A DNA stretch of 8,579 nucleotides. Origin: Candidatus Scatomorpha stercorigallinarum. Its GTDB lineage: Bacteria > Bacillota_A > Clostridia > Oscillospirales > Oscillospiraceae. Numbering within the stretch: position 1 is the first letter of the stretch; each line of letters begins with the position of its first letter. The DNA is taken from positions 1-8,579 of the forward strand of contig DVOV01000083.1 in the NCBI GenBank assembly GCA_018713375.1, written 5' to 3'. The notes under the pieces were generated by a model. The model did not search any database. It worked only from the letters and a program-made list of their open reading frames with translations, and was not told where the DNA came from. The position numbers and the translations under genes were made by a program. Below, one piece after another: positions 8,005 to 8,579 of the stretch.

Positions 8005-8217
8005 ATGGGACAGTACGGCTGGAACAGCAAGATCGGCGACCTGTTGAAGGACGAGCGCTGCGTTGCGGTATTCAAAGAGATCCTGCCCGCCGCCCTTGAA
8101 AGCCCGCTGCTGAAGCTCGTCAAGGGCAAGGAAGTTGGCGTAGTCCTCGACAGCCAGAAGAAAATACCCCAGGAAAAGCGCGACGCCCTGAAAGCCGCCC
8201 TCGAAGCTATCGAATAA
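8005..8217 (+). CDS. Small helical protein of unknown function, first of a paralogous pair
   Basis: A 70-residue acidic/basic-mixed protein that I do not recognise as a named gene. It has no cysteine cluster, signal peptide or membrane segment. The visible pattern is KIGDLLKDERCVAVFKEILPAALESPLLKLVKG, then a variable middle and IPQEKRDALKAALEAI, suggesting four or five short helices. It aligns along its length with the next gene: IGDLL with VGEML, ILPAALESPLL with NIPDVLEHPLL, and LKAALEAI with FKADLEAL. The AAAGGAG at 7992-7998, 6 nt from the ATG, and the short distance from the gamma subunit indicate a real, cotranscribed gene. It resembles small helical domains seen at the C-terminus of some hydrolases and, loosely, DUF1858, but without the latter's cysteines. 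A role as an accessory or regulatory partner of the oxidoreductase is only inference. Confidence 0.75.
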   Translation: MGQYGWNSKIGDLLKDERCVAVFKEILPAALESPLLKLVKGKEVGVVLDSQKKIPQEKRDALKAALEAIE

Positions 8218-8257
8218 CGAAATCCTGTGCCAAACATCATTTAAGGAGGAAAATAAA

Positions 8258-8476
8258 ATGGCGAAGTATTCTTTTGAGACCACCACCGTCGGCGAAATGC
8301 TCGACACCCCGGAGATCATGGAGATCATCCAGAAGAACATCCCCGACGTCCTTGAGCACCCCCTGCTCGAGGTAGGCCGCAGCTTCATCTTCAACGACGC
8401 CCTGCCCTACATCGAGGACATGGTAACGGAGGAGAGCCTGGCCGCCTTCAAGGCCGACCTTGAGGCCCTCGGCTGA
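8258..8476 (+). CDS. Small helical protein of unknown function, second of a paralogous pair
   Basis: A 72-residue paralogue of the preceding protein with the core TTTVGEMLDTPEIMEIIQKNIPDVLEHPLLEVGRS followed by TEESLAAFKADLEALG. It is strongly acidic and soluble, with no cysteine and no membrane segment. It has one of the best SD sites in the window, TAAGGAGGA 8 nt before ATG, after a 40-nt gap, so it may be made in excess of its neighbours. Sequence divergence from its partner is high outside the shared motifs, which suggests an old duplication and possibly a heterodimer. The last three codons (CTC GGC TGA) fall inside the perfect palindrome at the window edge. Function is unknown. The family link between the two is seen directly, while any tie to 2-oxoacid metabolism rests only on position. 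Confidence 0.75.
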   Translation: MAKYSFETTTVGEMLDTPEIMEIIQKNIPDVLEHPLLEVGRSFIFNDALPYIEDMVTEESLAAFKADLEALG

Positions 8477-8511
8477 TAAAAAAAGCGCCCGGCTCCCGCC
8501 GGGCAGAAAAA

Positions 8512-8540
8512 GGGGAAAGCCCGCGGGCTTTCCCCTTTTT
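8512..8540 (+). terminator. Terminator-like hairpin with T-run at the palindrome centre
   Basis: GGGGAAAGCC (8512-8521) pairs with GGCTTTCCCC (8526-8535) around CGCG, followed by TTTTT (8536-8540) and preceded by AAAAA. It would end the operon transcript and, by symmetry, stop minus-strand transcription too. Its reality depends on whether the right arm of the palindrome is genuine. Confidence 0.6.
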
Positions 8541-8542
8541 CT

Positions 8543-8569
8543 GCCCGGCGGGAGCCGGGCGCTTTTTTT
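8543..8569 (+). terminator. Second terminator-like hairpin, mirror of the one at 8487-8504
   Basis: GCCCGGC (8543-8549), loop GGGA, GCCGGGC (8554-8560), GC, then seven T's (8563-8569). The left arm holds its mirror image (8487-8504), which has the A-run on its left and so acts on the minus strand. This copy lies wholly in the right arm and may be artefactual. Confidence 0.45.
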
Positions 8570-8579
8570 ATCAGCCGAG

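Larger units (their letters stand above)
8468..8579. repeat. Perfect 112-bp palindrome reaching the window end
   Basis: Bases 8468-8523 and 8524-8579 are exact reverse complements with no spacer; the centre is CCG|CGG. The left arm starts with the last codons and stop of the small gene (CTCGGCTGA), and the right arm ends with their inverted copy. Intrinsic terminators are imperfect and do not normally include coding sequence, so this is either an inverted duplication or an assembly/amplification fold-back at a contig end. Confidence 0.95.

Overview
The window is about 8.6 kb of GC-rich bacterial DNA. Genes are tightly packed, Shine-Dalgarno sites are strong (AAGGAGG type), and ATA isoleucine codons are common for such a GC level. 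The enzymes are oxygen-sensitive and fermentative: a ferredoxin-dependent 2-oxoacid oxidoreductase and an acyl-CoA:carboxylate CoA-transferase. Together these suggest a strictly anaerobic fermenter such as a GC-rich Clostridia/Oscillospiraceae or Synergistota member. I cannot place it more closely from sequence alone.

Left region, 1-1865: the C-terminal three quarters of a MATE-family exporter runs in from the left edge. It is followed 29 nt later by a complete GntR/FadR-type (FCD) regulator. A strong hairpin terminator closes this unit and faces a convergent gene.

Middle, 1866-3054: a minus-strand membrane-anchored alpha/beta hydrolase, then a divergent promoter region of about 250 bp. It holds an extended -10 promoter for the hydrolase and a near-consensus sigma-A promoter (TTGACG, 17 nt, TATAAT) for the genes to the right.

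Right, 3055-8476: eight plus-strand genes that look like one operon. In order they encode a 4-hydroxybutyrate/acetyl-CoA hydrolase-type CoA-transferase, a ketopantoate reductase-like dehydrogenase with an NAD-type acidic residue, the four subunits of a VOR/KOR-type 2-oxoacid:ferredoxin oxidoreductase (delta ferredoxin, alpha VorB, beta, gamma), and two small paralogous helical proteins of unknown function. A coherent reading is a 2-oxoacid (possibly branched-chain) fermentation module. VOR makes acyl-CoA, CO2 and reduced ferredoxin; the CoA-transferase passes CoA on to conserve energy; the dehydrogenase interconverts the 2-oxoacid and its 2-hydroxyacid for redox balance. The substrate is inferred, not shown.

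Right edge, 8468-8579: a perfect 112-bp palindrome that contains the last codons of the last gene and their inverted copy, and ends exactly at the window end. It carries terminator-like hairpins, but the duplicated coding end makes a contig-end fold-back artefact a serious alternative to a real inverted duplication.
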